Below, piece by piece: positions 35,101-45,481 of a stretch of 64,000 nucleotides of DNA. This stretch comes from Girardinichthys multiradiatus. Its lineage: Eukaryota; Chordata; Actinopteri; Cyprinodontiformes; Goodeidae. The translations under genes and the position numbers were made by a program. The stretch spans positions 15,281,810 to 15,345,809 of the forward strand of contig NC_061817.1 of the NCBI RefSeq assembly GCF_021462225.1, in the 5' to 3' direction. The notes beneath the pieces were generated by a model. It was not told where the DNA came from, did not search any database, and was given only the letters and a program-made list of their open reading frames with translations. How positions within the stretch are numbered: the stretch's first letter is position 1; every line of letters starts with the position of its first letter.

Positions 35101-36741
35101 GCTTGACCTGGGGAATGCGGCACCTGTAGCCCATTTCCTGCACACGCCTGTGCACGGTGGCTCTGGATGTTTCTACTCCAGACTCAGTCCACTGCTTCCG
35201 CAGGTCCCCCAAGGTCTGGAATCGGCCCTTCTCCACAATCTTCCTCAGGGTCCGGTCACCTCTTCTCGTTGTGCAGCGTTTTCTGCCACACTTTTTCCTT
35301 CCCACAGACTTCCCACTGAGGTGCCTTGATACAGCACTCTGGGAACAGCCTATTCGTTCAGAAATGTCTTTCTGTGTCTTACCCTCTTGCTTGAGGGTGT
35401 CAATAGTGGCCTTCTGGACAGCAGTCAGGTCGGCAGTCTTACCCATGATTGGGGTTTTGAGTGATGAACCAGGCTGGGAGTTTTAAAGGCCTCAGGAATC
35501 TTTTGCAGGTGTTTAGAGTTAACTCGTTGATTCAGATGATTAGGTTCATAGCTCGTTTAGAGACCCTTTTAATGATATGCTAATTTTGTGAGATAGGAAT
35601 TTTGGGTTTTCATGAGCTGTATGCCAAAATCATCCGTATTAAGACAATAAAAGACCTAAAATATTTCAGTTAGTGTGCAATGAATCTAAAATATATGAAT
35701 GTTAAATTTTCATCATGACATTATGGAAAATAATTAACTTTATCACAATATGCTAATATTTTGAGAAGGACCTGTATGCACTTTTGCAAGGCCCACATTG
35801 ATTTACGGCAGCATCAGGGTCACTGAGGTAATGTCCATCACTGGCAGGTGTTGCTGTTGCTCTCAAACAAGCCATGACACCAGAGTTCAAGGCTTACCAG
35901 CTGCAAGTTCTTGCTAACTGCAAAGCTCTATCCGGCGCCCTTATGGACCTCAGCTACAAGATTGTCACTGGTAGGTGTCCCAAGCTTAACATTTTATTTG
36001 ATTTAAAATTCTCAGAAATATTTGCATCACCAGTCACCCTTACATTAACTTCTGTGTTTTTGCGACATTGTGGAGTATTAATGTGATGCAAGTCAGAAAT
36101 CTGTGATGTCCTCTGATCTGTCTGCTGCTTCCTGTATAGGTGGTTCTGACAACCATCTAATCCTGCTGGACCTGCGCAATAAAGGAACTGACGGAGGACG
36201 AGCAGAGAAGGTCTTGGAGGCCTGTGCCATTGCTTGCAATAAGAACACCTGTCCAGGTAAGTGCGGATTGTAGTTCAGTTTAAACTTATGGTACAGTGAT
36301 GATCATTCCATTTCCTCAGATCAGTTGGTAATTATTTTCCATTTATGTTTTTCAAAGGGGATAAGAGCGCTTTGCGTCCTAGTGGTCTGAGGTTTGGCTC
36401 TCCAGCTCTGACCTCCAGAGGCATGGTAGAAGAAGACTTCAAGAAGGTGGCCCACTTCATTCATAGAGGTAATTTGTACTAACCTATGCACCAGTTACCG
36501 GGAGACACAAATGACTGACAGAACAAATATTTTTGTAAGTAAAAAAATTGGTGTGCTTTCTCCTGCAGACATTGAGCTCACTTTGGAAGTGCAGAGAGGT
36601 TTGGACCCCAAGGCCACCTTGAAGGAGTTCATCCAGGCATTGGCTCAGGGGGAGAAGTTCAAGCAGCGGGTGGCTGAGATCAAGACTGAGGTGGAGGCGT
36701 TCGCCGCGCAGTTCCCCATGCCTGGCCTTCCTGAGCTGTAG
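23199..36741 (+). CDS. shmt1: Cytosolic serine hydroxymethyltransferase (SHMT1), frame broken by a 1-bp deletion
   Basis: Eleven coding exons, all GT-AG: 23199-23288, 24405-24550, 24634-24749, 29306-29466, 32035-32116, 32228-32439, 32564-32677, 35848-35970, 36140-36256, 36358-36468 and 36569-36741. They encode an SHMT of about 481 residues (human 483): [35 protein letters not shown], the PLP-lysine region [23 protein letters not shown] and [12 protein letters not shown]1 is a PLP enzyme converting serine and tetrahydrofolate to glycine and methylene-THF in the cytosol. Exon 32228-32439 is 212 bases where its paralog has 213. One base is missing in ccctcaccttt near 32356, giving an in-frame TAG at 32374-32376 just before the PLP lysine. 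Two acidic residues also differ (see findings). All other exons are clean and in phase, so this is either a real gene with a sequence error or a very recent loss. Confidence 0.93.
23336..24335 (+). mobile_element. Degenerate DD34E Tc1 element in shmt1 intron, lacking termini
   Basis: It starts inside the 5' non-coding part of the DD34E family (tatgaacctaatcatctg) and continues from [12 protein letters not shown] at 23445. It ends in the transposase C-terminus at about 24335, with no terminal repeats on either side. Several frameshifts and stops are present, among them a TGA soon after KDISE and a loss of the VKPLLNQKQ segment. It is the most decayed copy of its family here. Confidence 0.75.
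24778..26379 (-). mobile_element. DD34E Tc1 element, full length with both termini, transposase frameshifted
   Basis: Inverted ends caggtccttctcaaaat (24778) and ttgaaaaggacctg (to 26379) are flanked by TA. The transposase runs from 26051 down to 25055 in two frames (207 and 194 codons). The break is an 8-base loss near 25530, where a ggcattttggcattt repeat is shortened. [17 protein letters not shown] and NPIENLWD are all recognisable. It sits 28 bases downstream of a shmt1 splice donor. Confidence 0.88.
26711..26850 (+). mobile_element. SINE-like repeat (second tRNA-derived type)
   Basis: ggcagtggcgcaggggtgaag resembles a box A region and ggtccgagtcccgg a box B. It is related to the - strand copy at 9990-10165. 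It lies directly before a different SINE-like repeat, both inside an older Tc1 relic. Confidence 0.5.
26903..27255 (+). mobile_element. SINE-like repeat with tRNA-type Pol III boxes (copy 2)
   Basis: It carries box-B-like GGGTTCGACTCC at about 26936-26947 and the same body and gacccactatgg end as the copies at 307 and 57172. It is in shmt1 intron sequence. Confidence 0.7.
27265..27834 (-). mobile_element. Decayed Tc1-type relic split by SINE insertions
   Basis: Antisense transposase remains are visible: cttttgcatgaagtactgc, then ggcatggaggcaatcagcctg near 27356, and a late gaggttgttaatagctgtcagg. The matching left part of the element probably lies at about 26640-26710, separated by the two SINE-like repeats. 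Confidence 0.45.
27839..29108 (+). mobile_element. Tc1/mariner transposon, DD36E spacing, near-complete
   Basis: Inverted ends aaggggttggacaatgaaac (27839) and gtttcattgtccaacccctg (to 29108) are flanked by TA. A long transposase frame fills 28088-29056. The element lies in the shmt1 intron between coding exons 24634-24749 and 29306-29466. Confidence 0.9.
28088..29056 (+). CDS. Transposase of the DD36E Tc1-type element
   Basis: An uninterrupted frame of about 322 codons. It has an N-terminal helix-turn-helix ([17 protein letters not shown]), a basic linker ([13 protein letters not shown]), then LFSDESTF (first D), [13 protein letters not shown] (second D) and [10 protein letters not shown] (E). 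Thirty-six residues lie between the second D and the E. It ends GGPTPY. The frame runs on upstream of 28088, through [21 protein letters not shown], but meets a stop near 28010 without an ATG. The true start is thus lost or mutated. The catalytic core looks intact, but the missing start makes activity doubtful. Confidence 0.85.
   Translation: MTKTASLCDVSRATVSRVMSAYHQEGRTTSNRINCGRKRKLSERDVRVLTRIVSKKHKTTAAQITAELNVHLNSPVSTRTVRQELHRVNIHGRAAIAKPLVTHANAKRRFQWCKEHKSWAVDNVKHVLFSDESTFTVFPTSGRVTVWRSPKEAYHPDCCMPRVKHGGGSVMVWAVISWHSLGPILVLDGRVTAKDYRTILEDHVHPMVQTLYPEGGAVYQDDNAPIHTARLVKDWFDEHESEVEHLPWPAQSPDLNIIEPLWGVLEERVRKRFPPPVSRSDLATILQEEWLKIPLTTVQDLYMSFPRQIDAVLATKGGPTPY
29467..30785 (+). other. shmt1 intron, nothing further recognised
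   Basis: AT-rich intron sequence with poly-T and poly-A runs and a short (TA) run near 30115-30125. No repeat boundary or RNA gene is evident. Confidence 0.4.
30791..32001 (-). mobile_element. Second DD36E-type Tc1 family, near full length, transposase broken
   Basis: Inverted ends are cactcaccggccactttatt (30791) and aataaagtggccagtgg (to 32001), flanked by TA. The N-terminal transposase part reads from 31857 ([22 protein letters not shown], helix-turn-helix [20 protein letters not shown]). The C-terminal part reads at 31326-30967 with [11 protein letters not shown] and [10 protein letters not shown], 36 residues between D and E. Frameshifts and stops in 31330-31530 separate the two. The element ends 33 bases before a shmt1 coding exon. 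Confidence 0.82.
32716..34164 (+). mobile_element. Decayed Tc1/mariner-like relic (family R), interrupted near its right end
   Basis: The left end cttgcaaaagtattcatac (about 32724) pairs with the inverted cacttttgcaaggc at 35780-35793, on the far side of an intact DD34E element. Inside are ggtgcagagatccatagcttgg and a catcaccctgagcacc to cgtcatgctgtgg block. All frames are decayed. Confidence 0.65.
34165..35774 (-). mobile_element. Structurally intact DD34E Tc1 transposon
   Basis: 1,610 bp, flanked by TA (34163-34164 and 35775-35776). The inverted repeats are about 200 bp and nearly identical, beginning caggtccttctcaaaat. They have an inner attagcata repeat (a second copy near 34360), suggesting the IR/DR type of double transposase-binding site. 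It encloses one uninterrupted transposase gene and sits in a shmt1 intron, inside the older family R relic. Confidence 0.93.
34442..35446 (-). CDS. Intact DD34E Tc1-type transposase (334 aa)
   Basis: It opens at ATG 35446 ([20 protein letters not shown]) and closes at TGA 34442. The N-terminus has two helix-turn-helix segments (about 7-45 and 60-110) joined by a basic [15 protein letters not shown] stretch that may act in nuclear import and DNA minor-groove contact. The DDE catalytic domain carries D148 (FSDESKF), D238 ([10 protein letters not shown]) and E273 (NPIENLWD), with 34 residues between the last two. Length and all three acids match an active Tc1-type enzyme. It would cut and paste its own element. 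Expression and activity are not shown by sequence. Confidence 0.92.
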   Translation of the reverse strand: MGKTADLTAVQKATIDTLKQEGKTQKDISERIGCSQSAVSRHLSGKSVGRKKCGRKRCTTRRGDRTLRKIVEKGRFQTLGDLRKQWTESGVETSRATVHRRVQEMGYRCRIPQVKPLLNQKQRQKRLTWATEKQHWTVAQWSKVLFSDESKFCMSFGNRGARVWRKTGEKEMPKCQKSSVKYPQSVMVWGAVSAAGVGPLCFIKGRVNAASYQEILEHFMLPSAEKLYGDEDFIFQHDLAPAHSAKTTGKWFTDHGITVLNWPANSPDLNPIENLWDIVKRTLRDSRPNTLDELKAAIEASWASIRPQQCHRLIASMPRCIEAVISAKGFPTKY

Positions 36742-37030
36742 AGTGCAGAGGTCCACCCTCCCTTGATGACTTTCATACATCGCTGTGAATGTAAGTTTTC
36801 CCTTGAAGCTGATGTTTCTCAACAGGGGGAAACATTTTACATTTATTTGCTATTGTTTCAGAGCTTTATGTGAATGTTTTTCATATATGCTCATAGATGG
36901 TTGGATGCTACATTCAGATTAATGACGTGAAGGTTGCCATACATTTCCATTTCTGTGGAGATTTCCAACAAACTGCTCCAGCTGAAACACAAACATGGCT
37001 GATCCAGATGTATATGATTCTATACAGTTT

Positions 37031-37036
37031 AATAAA
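37031..37036 (+). promoter_or_regulatory. shmt1 polyadenylation signal (AATAAA)
   Basis: AATAAA lies 290 bases after the shmt1 stop codon, with a second one at 37074-37079. The stretch 36742 to about 37100 is the probable 3' UTR. Confidence 0.55.
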
Positions 37037-37379
37037 CAGGCCAATAGTGCTGCATTAAGATAAATTAAAGATGAATAAAAGAAGACTTACTGTGTGTGTC
37101 TGTTTTTTTATTTATTTTAAGTTAACTGACTTGGGTTAGATGTAACAAGTTAAATACAAATATTAAGAAAATATTTTAAAACTGGTCAAATCAGTATTTT
37201 AAAGACCTGCCTCATCAGTCATGGTTGCCCGTTTAATTCTCATTTCTCATAGTGTACATTTTAATCCTGTGGTTTCACATAGAGCCGCTGAGTCTTTAAT
37301 TCTATATAATGTCAATATTTAATAATAAAAAATGTGGAAACCATACAATTGAGTCCTAGAAGTACTGAAGTAAAACAGT

Positions 37380-38350
37380 GAGTCTAAAACGTGTGGTGTC
37401 CACCCAGAGGTTTTTTAGAGAACATTAGAAAACGAACAGCATCATGAAGACCAAGGAACACAGAAGACAGGTCAGGGAGAACATTTGGCTGATGTTTAAA
37501 GCAGAATTAGCATGTAAAATAACACCACTACAAGACAATATAAAAAGTGTGACTCAGATGCAAACCTGTAAAGACATGGTCATCTACCTAAATCTTAACT
37601 GGCTAGCCGAGCCCCTTGTTACCTTGGAGGAGCTGCAGAGATCCACATTATTACTTATACTCTGGAGATCTGACCTTTATGGAAGAGTGGCTGGAAGAAA
37701 GCCTTAAGGAGGCTGGTGGAAGAAGTTGCTCTGGTCAGATGAAACCAAAATTAAACAGTCCTACATCCAAAATCATTTGTGTTGAGGGAAACTAACAGCA
37801 CAACACCCTTAACATACCATCCCCTCTGGGAAACATGGCAGTGGAAGCATCATGCTCTGGGGATGCTTTCATTCAGCAAAGATGGATAAGATAAATGGAG
37901 AAATTGCAGTAAAATCCTGAAAGTAAACCTGTTATATCCCGAAAAAGATTTGAGCCTGGATTGGAGGTTCACCTTCCAGCAGGACAACAGCCCAAACGTA
38001 GAGCCAGAGCTATCAGGAATGGTTTGGATGAAAGCATGTTCATATTTGACATTCTTCTTTTTAATTGTAGAGTTTAAGGCAATACTTGAACTCTGGTGTT
38101 CATAGAAACTCTCCATCCATTCAAATGAGCTATTTTGCTAAGATGAATGGGCAACAATTGAAGTTTCTAAGTGAGTAGAAGCAAACCCAAACCGATACCA
38201 ACTTTAGGTGTTTTTATTTGTAAAACCTTTTGAAAACCATGTATAATTCTCTTCCACTTCTTTACAGTTGTGTATTTGTTTTGACAAAAATACAACCAAA
38301 ATTCATAAAGGTTTGTGGTTGTAACAAAATGTGATAAAGTCTGAGTATGA
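37380..38350 (+). mobile_element. Decayed Tc1/mariner-like relic (family R)
   Basis: It shows the shared ggagctgcagagatccaca, a gaaacatggcagtggaagc block followed by catgctctggggatgc, and right end aaggtttgtggttgtaac near 38307. Open frames are short and random. Confidence 0.55.
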
Positions 38351-39350
38351 AGCACTGCAGGTGGTACTGCAGTGTGCCCATCTTGTGCACTTGAAGTTAA
38401 GCAAGTTCATAAAACTCTAAGGTTAAACTGAAGTAAGGTAAACTGAACTGCTGAGAATGCCCAACCAATAAAAAATGCTTGATTCTCGCCCCACCCTGAG
38501 GATTCGAGGAAGTCCCTAAACATTAGCTGCTGACATGCCAACCTCCCAGGGCACAGGCAGGTGCCTAGCACCTGGAAAAGGTTTCTGCCCCCTGAATTCA
38601 TAGAGACACAAAAATAGAAAGGAAAGAAAGGAGCAGTGTGTTTAGAAAGCACAGGCATTGTCTTTTTGTTGGAGCTGGGGGTACTGTTTCCAGCTCTGCC
38701 ACTGACAGAAGGGTGTTATCAGCAGGTAAGAAGAACTAAGAATTTATTTAAAACGAACAACATTTTTATAATTAGCAATTTTGTTTGTTTACTACTATTT
38801 CCAACCAATGTCATCACACTGATCGCCACTTTTGAGCTAAGCACACTCAGTTCAAATTCAGTTTTAGACTTTTACATTCAGCATCTGCTAAATTAAATCT
38901 CCCAAACTGAATCCAGTGGTTGGAATAAAAGGGTTCTAGGAAAGGACCCCTGGAAAAACATACCTGGATAGGTTCACGCATTCATAACAGCCCTTTAAAT
39001 CCAAACAGAAGAGGAAACAGTTTTTTGTGTCGTTTAAAAACTGATAGCGACAGGAGTCTCCATTATTTGCTCAGTATGGTTCAAAATGTATATCCATGAA
39101 ATAGTTTCACGAGCAAACAGAAATAAAAATTAACAAAAAACAGTATCAGTTTAGATATGGAGCAAGTGCTGTGATTGGAGATCTTTTACTAACTGTGGCT
39201 GTTTATTTTATTTCTTGGTCATGTGCTGCTCAAGGTGTCCAAGTCTGTTTTTTTCTTGGAGAGCCTTTTGAGTAAAAGTTCACAGTCCTGTAAAGCAGTG
39301 GTCACAAACTTGCAAAACAAGATAGGCCAAGTGCAGTCTCATTGGAGAAC
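38350..39350. other. Intergenic stretch, nothing recognised
   Basis: AT-rich sequence with open frames under 90 codons and no conserved peptide. Nothing supports a gene here. Confidence 0.4.
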
Positions 39351-39354
39351 TATA

Positions 39355-40422
39355 CAGGTCCTTCTCAAAATATTAGCATATTGTGATAAAGTTAATTATT
39401 TTCCATAATGTCATGATGAAAATTTAACATTCATATATTTTAGATTCATTGCACACTAACTGAAATATTTCAGGTCTTTTATTGTCTTAATACGGATGAT
39501 TTTGCCAGTGGACCAACACCAGCAGCTGACACGGCACCCCAGACCATCACTGACTGTGGGTACTTGACACTGGACTTCTGGCATTTTGGCATTTCCTTCT
39601 CCCCAGTCTTCCTCCAGACTCTGGCACCTTGATTTCCGAATGACATGCAGAATTTGCTTTCATCCGAAAAAAGTACTTTGGACCACTGAGCAACAGTCCA
39701 TTGCTACTTCTCTGTAGCCCAGGTCAGGCGTTTCTGCCGCTGTTTCTGGTTCAAAAGTGGCTTGACCTGGGGAATGCAGCACCTGTAGCCCATTTCCTGC
39801 ACACGCCTGTGCACGGTGGCTCTGGATGTTTCTACTCCAGACTCAGTCCACTGCTTCCGCAGGTCCCCCAAGGTCTGGAATCGGCCCTTCTCCACAATCT
39901 TCCTCAGGGTCCGGTCACCTCTTCTCGTTGTGCAGCGTTTTCTGCCACACTTTTTCCTTCCCACTGAGGTGCCTTGATACAGCGCTCTGGGAACAGCCTA
40001 TTCGTTCAGAAATGTCTTTCTGTGTCTTACCCTCTTGCTTGAGGGTGTCAATAGTGGCCTTCTGGACAGCAGTCAGGTCGGCAGTCTTACCCATGATTGG
40101 GGTTTTGAGTGATGAACCAGGCTGGGAGTTTTAAAGGCCTCAGGAATCTTTTGCAGGTGTTTAGAGTTAACTCGTTGATTCAGATGATTAGGTTCATAGC
40201 TCGTTTAGAGACCCTTTTAATGATATGCTAATTTTGTGAGATAGGAATTTTGGGTTTTCATGAGCTGTATGCCAAAATCATCCGTATTAAGACAATAAAA
40301 GACCTGAAATATTTCAGTTAGTGTGCAATGAATCTAAAATATATGAATGTTAAATTTTCATCATGACATTATGGAAAATAATGAACTTTATCACAATATG
40401 CTAATATTTTGAGAAGGACCTG
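39355..40422 (-). mobile_element. Internally deleted DD34E Tc1 element
   Basis: Both ends (caggtccttctcaaaat at 39355; gagaaggacctg to 40422) and the TA flanks are present. The sequence jumps from the left terminal repeat (gatgattttgcc, about 39505) straight into the middle of the transposase gene. About 540 bases, including the codons for the second D and the E, are gone. The N-terminal part is also broken by a small deletion near 39963. It is non-autonomous at best. Confidence 0.88.
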
Positions 40423-40424
40423 TA

Positions 40425-42660
40425 CAACAACCGTAAACCTGTTGATTTAACGACTCGGAAGAGAACAATGCAAAATAATAAATTACAGAATGAATGAATG
40501 CTTATGGGAGATCATCACCATCAACCATTGAAAACTGGTTTGGGTTATTTTGCAGTTTAACCTCAACTGTCCCATGGAAAATAACTGCAAATTACTGCTA
40601 AGGGCAATTTATAGGGTTTGTAAAAGTGCTTGAATTCCTTGAAAATTCTCGAATTTGAAATAAAGTGCTTGAAACTACCTGCCAATATGTACATATTTTT
40701 GATTCATTTTGACCGCAAAGGATGCTAGTATGTAATTTTCTCTGAGAGTGAGAAAACCACACTTTTTGGTGGCAGATTTTCATCACTAAGTATGCAGAGT
40801 TAGGCCAGCTGACAGCTGTGCCTGGTACAAGATCATCTAAGATGCCCCTCTGTTGTCTGTAACTATAAAAAAATATATATTATTTACCATTTAAAGACAT
40901 GGTTCATACTGCATTCTATTTACTTCTTTCTCCTTTCATCTTCTCCCGTACTCTCCTCTTTCTCGTCCTATCTGCTCCATATAATTTGGATGTTTTGTTT
41001 CCCTCCTTAGAACTGATTTTATATGACATTTCTGTCGTACAAGGCTAACAATGAAAGAAATCTCCAAAAATAAATAAGCTATTAAATACATTACTATTTG
41101 TGGTAATTTGAATAAAAGGGGAAACTTAATATCAAAAAACAATTAGTTATTTTTTTAATATAATATAAAGGTCTCAATTTATCACTCAATGAAATAATTA
41201 AATTAGGAAATCTAATATAAATTCTAAACAAATATACAGTAAAATCATATATAAAATAAGTTGTTTAAATGACTGTTTTGCTCCCTGTGCCAAAGTATGT
41301 AATAAAAATAATTTCTGCTGTGTCTCACTAAATAAACCCTAACATTTAATTGCTTTACCTGCACAGCAAAAAAGCTGCAGACCAGTCACTTTTTCTATAG
41401 TAGTGTTAGCCTTGCTGAGTGATTATGATTTGTAAGGTGGGGAGATAAGATAAATCATGATTTTCTGCAGCTCATGACCATGAAGGAAACATATTTATGA
41501 AAAATTACTTGAAGATAAAAAATACATTTCTACGTTTATTTATTTAATATAAAGATAGATTTTTTGATGCATGCATCTCCAGTTTTATTCAAACTTACAA
41601 GTAAAAATAAAATTTTTGACTGCTTAAATTGTTGAGCCATGCAACTTTTGCTTTTCCATACATCCAGGGTCTAAACCCTTCATATTTTAGGCTTCTGCTT
41701 GCGTGACATGTTTAGATTTGAGCTCTAAATGTCATGGGTCAAACCTTTCTTTAAAAGTTGAGGTTCTACAGCAGGATCTTCGTTTCATTCACAGCTGTTC
41801 ACCACAGACCGTGTGTGAAGAAGCGCCTGGTAGTAATCTAGAACAAGAAACAGCGCAGCCATTAATGTGTAACAACATCCAAACCAGGGGCGAAAATCCC
41901 ATTTTATTGTTTGCGAGGTGGACACTAAACAAATAAATTTCAGAGAGTAATTGTTGGGGGGGACATGGAAAAAAGAGCTCTCTGCCTCTCTCTTTCCTGA
42001 TCCTTGGCAATTTTTCAGCATGTTAAAATGATGTTATTGAAATTAATATTTGTAGTTATAGCATTGGTCTTTATTAGTCCATATTTTACCCCTATACAAG
42101 GTTTTTCTATGTTCAATCAGCAATGTCAACAATGATATTAGGGGGAAGATAGCAATGGTTCATCTTTATGAATTACATCTAACAGATTTTTTTTGCATCC
42201 TGCTGTAATTTACACTTTAGTCATCAAAGTAGTTTTAGAAGAAATTGAAGCTCACAGTTCAAAACTTTAAAGAAATACCTTCAAAAATAATCTAACAAAA
42301 CCAAACTCCTCCTTAGAAATATATATTTAGCTTTAGTGTCAACAAACAAAAATTCAACAACATATTACAACTATGCCACAAAATATGCCAACTGAAGTTG
42401 TACATTGTAACAGTTTGCCTATAAATAAAATGTTTTACACACTATCTAACTTGGATCACTTTAGATGTGCTTTTATTAAATATTACTATATTATAATAAA
42501 AAAAAATTCTGTATTTACAATGATTATTGGGGGGGGGCATCTTTTTGGAAGGGGGGAACACATCCCCTTCGTCCCCCCCAGGATCTCTGCCTATGCTCCA
42601 AACGTAACCTATTGGACCTAGAACTTCTACTAGCAAAGACACACAACAGGTCTGAGAAAA
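40425..42660. other. Intergenic, AT-rich; possible eroded repeat in the right half
   Basis: No gene is seen. At 41880-42610 there are paired G-rich and C-rich runs (ggggggg near 41956 and 42530, ccccccc near 42573) and a caggggcgaaaatccc start. This resembles a non-autonomous transposon but I cannot place it. Confidence 0.35.
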
Positions 42661-42662
42661 TG

Positions 42663-43347
42663 TGTTATTGACATTAAAGCAGAGGACACAGAGATGATAG
42701 AGGTCCAGCGGTATCCTGTAGGTAAGAGTGGAGCTGGAGAGACAACCGAAGGTAGGCTGTACCTGCAGCTTGAGGAGTGTTCTTCAGGTGATATACACGG
42801 TTCTATTTCTTTATATTGTTAACTTTTTTTATTACCCTGTTCTTTTGTGGACTCTTTGAGTAAAGGAGCAAGGAAAGGCGTTAGTCAGTTTTAAGTTCTC
42901 AAAAAGCCAAAGCCTAAGTTATTTTTGACCACATAGAGAGATGAATCCGCAGAAAGGGCAAAGTATCTTCTTGGGCACGCAAATCCTGTACAACGGGTTG
43001 ACGCACCGCAATCTAATTGGCCATATGCTAATACTGTTGGCAGGCCAGGCTCTGCACACATGAACTCACTGGAATATACTACAAAAGTGTGTGAGTGTTG
43101 TTCTCAAGTTAGTATCTAATTGCAACAGACCTATTGATAGAAGGCCTTAAGAATACAATTCAGCCCTGTTTCTCAGCTCTAAGAACATTGTATGAATGCA
43201 AAGAGAAGTTACATGAAATAACATAAAACTCCCACATAAACAGATGCACAAACTAACCTGTCTAATAAACGTTTAAACACAGCTAATAATTAGTAAATGA
43301 CTAATATAAGTTAAAACACGATTAATCACAAAAAGTAAATTCTAACA
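42663..43347 (-). repeat. Putative 3' LTR of an endogenous retrovirus
   Basis: Read on the - strand, a polypurine tract (AAAAGGGGAT, about 43348-43357) is directly followed by TGTTAG. A matching ATAACA lies 685 bases further on, at 42663-42668. Such TG...CA ends just after a polypurine tract are the signature of a 3' LTR. An AATAAA-like signal lies inside. No second LTR is visible, so the length is a proposal. Confidence 0.5.
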
Positions 43348-43920
43348 ATCCCCTTTTGACATAATTTTATTATGTCAATAAAACAGAAGAGGGAATATTA
43401 TGCTTCCCACCTGTATATTCCCAGGTGGGAAGCATGGAAATGTCTCTCTTTTGAGATACATTTTACATATATAATGAGTGTAAACGTGTGTTATCAATGC
43501 ATGAGGCACCCTATATGTTAGTGACTATGTATAAGCATTTTGTTTTTGCCCATGCAAGTGGAAATAGTATACAGAGCTAATGTGGAAATATCCTTTTCTA
43601 AAATAAACATAATGATAACAATAAGGCATAATCAAGGTAATCACACACACAAAAACAAATTTTTTAAAACAAGTTTAAGTCTTATGATTATAACAACTAA
43701 ATGCCTAATATCAGTAGCATCTATCATGGTACCGGGAACTGAACCTCTTTAAGTACAACCTTCTATAATCTACTGATAACTCCGTTATTAATATAAAATT
43801 TATAAAAGTGGTTCTAGAAAGAAAACAATCCCAAAAGTAAAAGAGAACTAGCATGCCTCTAAGTGTTTGCTCAACTAAGTAAAGGTTTGTTTAACCTTAG
43901 CAAAGTTTGTGAAGTAGGAT

Positions 43921-44640
43921 TCAGGGACAGTAACAACAAGCGTTTTCTCCAGAATCCCAGGGGTCAGAGGTAGACACTAGTGGAACAATTTCAGCCCTAT
44001 GTTTGGATAATTGATCAAATGGAGGTGCAGGAATTTTGTCATAAATATCTGTAGTGATACATTTTAGACAGAGGTGCCTGATATATGCAATGCCACATAA
44101 AATGAATATAGTTATTGCCCCAAATATTGACATGATGAGGGTTTTCCATTTACCAAAAGTTCTGTGGAGCCAGTCAGTTATGGAGTTATCTATACCTGAA
44201 TGCTCTGCTAATTCTACAGACATAGTTTGGAGACCAGACAGTGCTTGGGTTTTAGAGCCACCTGGGGCTGTGTTATTAAGAAATAAAAACACAGCACTGA
44301 CCTTCAAACATAGCACACACTCCACCTTTTTCAGCTAAGAGGAAATCAAGAGCCATTCTGTTTTGAAAAGACATCAAGGAGGCTACGGCCAGTTATCCAG
44401 TCATGTAATCCAGCAACCGCACCTTCAAATCATATTGACAGATCTTTGAATATTGAAATGAACATAATTAATTCTGTCCATATTTTTACTTATTGTAACT
44501 CCATAGAACAATGATGATTCAAACACTGAAGCTATTTGATCAACTAATTTACATTAATCAGGAACAGCTCTGGGAACTTCCATTGCATCTATGTAAAGGG
44601 ACAGTGGATAAGGCACCTTTAAGGGTTTACAGGAATCCTT
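43921..44640 (-). pseudogene. Decayed retroviral envelope remnant (transmembrane subunit)
   Basis: On the - strand, 44325-43921 gives 134 codons with a long hydrophobic membrane-spanning segment followed by a short Cys-rich tail. Just upstream, in other frames, lies a C-x6-CC motif (about 44289-44314) preceded by a region of immunosuppressive-domain type. Less well kept envelope-like sequence continues to about 44640. Frameshifts and stops break the gene and no surface subunit is readable. It is an old genomic copy of a fish retrovirus of gamma/epsilon type, by motif style. Confidence 0.6.
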
Positions 44641-45481
44641 GGGCAGTGGTGTATGCCTCCTACAACTGCCTATCCTAAACCAGAAGGATGCAATGGTCAA
44701 GACTGGGCTTGAAATGAATTCAATACTTTGTGGCTCAGTTTATGCAAAAAATGTTTAATCCCAAAAATGTATATTTGGTATTTTTTCATTTAAATATGCT
44801 TTTAGCTTTTTACAGTAATATCATTACAGTATTTCTGTTGAAAAAGTTGTCAATCTTCTCTTGCCTTTGCCTTTTACTTTTCTGCATCTAAATTATACTA
44901 AGTGACAAAAAGACAATTAAATGCTTAACAGTGTCATGAATCTGACTGACACGAAAGAGAGACTGCCTTTTCAGGCTAATGTATGCTAGCACGTCCAGAA
45001 AAAAAATATGTTAGCATTAAGCAATTTGTATGTCGATACATACCAGTGCATCCCTGCAAATACAAGGAAATATGCCCTGGGTGCGACGCCCATGTCCTCG
45101 GGATTCTCAGTCATGTGTTGTTGCATCAGGCAATAATAATCAGGTCTCATTCAAAGAAAATGGTGTGGTACAGTGAGCACTGCTGGTCTGGGCGGGGAGC
45201 AAACTATAAAACCATCTATTGTTGCTGCTTTAGCAGAACAATCCCTTTCTGTACTGATGAGGTTGAGTCTATTTTATAGTCTATGGCCAGATTGAAAACA
45301 CCCTATGCATCCTGTTTGTCTTCCATCTGTAGTCATGTCATAAACACAGATATATTTTTGTCCAGTATATGTATTCTTCCCATAATTTGTTACATGACAA
45401 AATTAGGCGGTGCAAAGAGGATTGGGTGGCGGACGAAGGTGGAGACCTCAACGGCCCAATCCCCGGATGCTTAGGCTGGCT

